Below are positions 63,426-64,000 of a stretch of 64,000 bases of DNA, in pieces. The position numbers and the translations under genes are program-made. How positions within the stretch are numbered: the stretch's first letter is position 1; each line of letters opens with the position of its first letter. This DNA is from JAHQVK01 sp036788295 (lineage in GTDB: Bacteria > Myxococcota > Kuafuiibacteriia > Kuafuiibacteriales > Kuafuiibacteriaceae). The notes under the pieces were generated by a model, which saw nothing but the letters and a program-made list of their open reading frames with translations, was not told where the DNA came from and ran no database searches. The stretch spans positions 1 through 64,000 of the forward strand of contig DAIQNR010000011.1 in the NCBI GenBank assembly GCA_036788295.1, given 5' to 3'.

Positions 63426-63896
63426 TCAGCTCGACAACCTCGCGTCGTGCTCGACGAGAGCGGCCCACAGCGACGAGGCGTCGGGCAGCTCGATGATCCG
63501 GGCGCGAAAGCTGGCGTCCATCATGAGGCGCGAGGCCCGGGCCAACGCCTCGAGGTGGAGGCGGGCGTGGCTCTCTGGAGCCAGGATTCCGAGCAGCACG
63601 TGGGTCGGCGCGCCGTCGCGGGACCCGAAGGGGATCCCGGCTCGGCTGCGAGCCAGGCAGGCGACCGCTCGGTTGATCCCGGGTAGCTTCGCGTGCGGAA
63701 TCGCGATCCCGTGACCCACCGCCGTCGAGGCGAGCCTCTCCCGGGCGAGCAGGCGCTCGAGGGTGAGTTCGAGAGGGATGGGCACCGGGCTCTCGCGCGT
63801 GAGGTGCTCGACCAGCTCGCGAAGGACGTCGTCCCTCCCGGAGCCCCGCAGCTCCGGCAGCACCAATGCCTCCGACATGAGGTCCACGAGCCGCAT
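63426..63896 (-). CDS. ptsN: PTS EIIA, nitrogen/fructose type
   Basis: A 156-residue EIIA-Ntr/Fru domain protein with the phospho-His in HGIAIPHAKLPG. It begins MRLVDLMSEALVLPEL. It lies 5 bases upstream of hprK and downstream of the partial hpf gene, the order seen in rpoN-hpf-ptsN loci. Confidence 0.94.
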   Translation of the reverse strand: MRLVDLMSEALVLPELRGSGRDDVLRELVEHLTRESPVPIPLELTLERLLARERLASTAVGHGIAIPHAKLPGINRAVACLARSRAGIPFGSRDGAPTHVLLGILAPESHARLHLEALARASRLMMDASFRARIIELPDASSLWAALVEHDARLSS

Positions 63897-63946
63897 GCCC
63901 GCGACCCTAGCGAAAACCGCGGTCGCCGACCATCGGAACGACCGAG

Positions 63947-64000
63947 CTAAGCGGCGGCGTGGGCCTCGATGAGCCCGAACTGTCCGTTGGGGAGGCGGTA
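63947..64000 (-). CDS. hpf: C-terminal end of long-form ribosome hibernation factor (partial)
   Basis: Seventeen codons plus TAG run off the window edge. They encode YRLPNGQFGLIEAHAAA, matching the C-terminal YRRxDGxxGLIE segment of long HPF proteins. Its position upstream of ptsN is the usual hpf position. Only the tail is visible, so the assignment rests on one short motif plus context. Confidence 0.6.
   Translation of the reverse strand, partial: YRLPNGQFGLIEAHAAA

Overview
The window is a GC-rich, gene-dense bacterial chromosome segment close to the replication origin. Several traits point to Myxococcota (the former Deltaproteobacteria), probably a Polyangia or Sandaracinaceae-like lineage. 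These are a Ser/Thr kinase with an HRDVSPxN catalytic loop, an FHA-domain sigma-54 activator, a PATAN/DUF4388 receiver protein, Cys-rich 'xxDxDC' lipoproteins, a PilY1-like giant and an HprK/PTS regulatory locus. The taxonomy is inference; no rRNA is present. I saw no tRNA or rRNA gene, CRISPR array, insertion sequence or prophage.

Layout. 0-8 kb: FHA sigma-54 activator, receiver-PATAN-TPR protein, tsaD-rsmA, infA, and unknowns including a KOW protein. 8-16.8 kb: the origin core. fni(idi2), recF, dnaN and dnaA read leftward; rpmH-rnpA-yidC-jag-HTH gene read rightward. 16.8-18.7 kb: a 1.9-kb stretch without convincing genes, with DnaA-box-like sites and a perfect palindrome. 18.7-22.2 kb: a leftward rnhB-kinase-unknown-Rsm22-like operon containing two near-perfect parS sites. 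22.3-34.4 kb: nadA-alr, an ABC1 kinase, PilY1-like protein, HAD phosphatase, Rieske protein, radA and a small lipoprotein. 34.5-41 kb: ssb, a SWIM/SNF2 ATPase, DUF547 and the methionine-salvage genes mtnB-mtnD-mtnC. 41-51.5 kb: hemL, Cys-rich lipoprotein, a lone MshEN domain, a degenerate aminoglycoside-phosphotransferase-like protein, holB-metG-HEAT, an RRM protein and tatD. 51.5-58.4 kb: M17 peptidase, then HIT-selenoprotein-amidohydrolase, metK and an unknown membrane-anchored protein. 58.4-64 kb: a regulatory phosphotransferase locus (hpf fragment, ptsN, hprK, rapZ, EIIA-Man, an EIIB-HPr fusion, ptsI) with no sugar permease.

The main discovery candidate is at 53571-53942. It is a DCC-family (DUF393) thiol oxidoreductase gene in which both cysteine codons of the DxxCxxC motif are TGA. 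The frame is otherwise open across the whole domain. A stem-loop with a GGGUC apical loop begins just after the second TGA, at nearly the spacing of the E. coli fdhF SECIS. The gene sits 9 and 7 bases from its neighbours in an apparent operon. The simplest reading is a UxxU selenoprotein that standard gene callers would miss or truncate.
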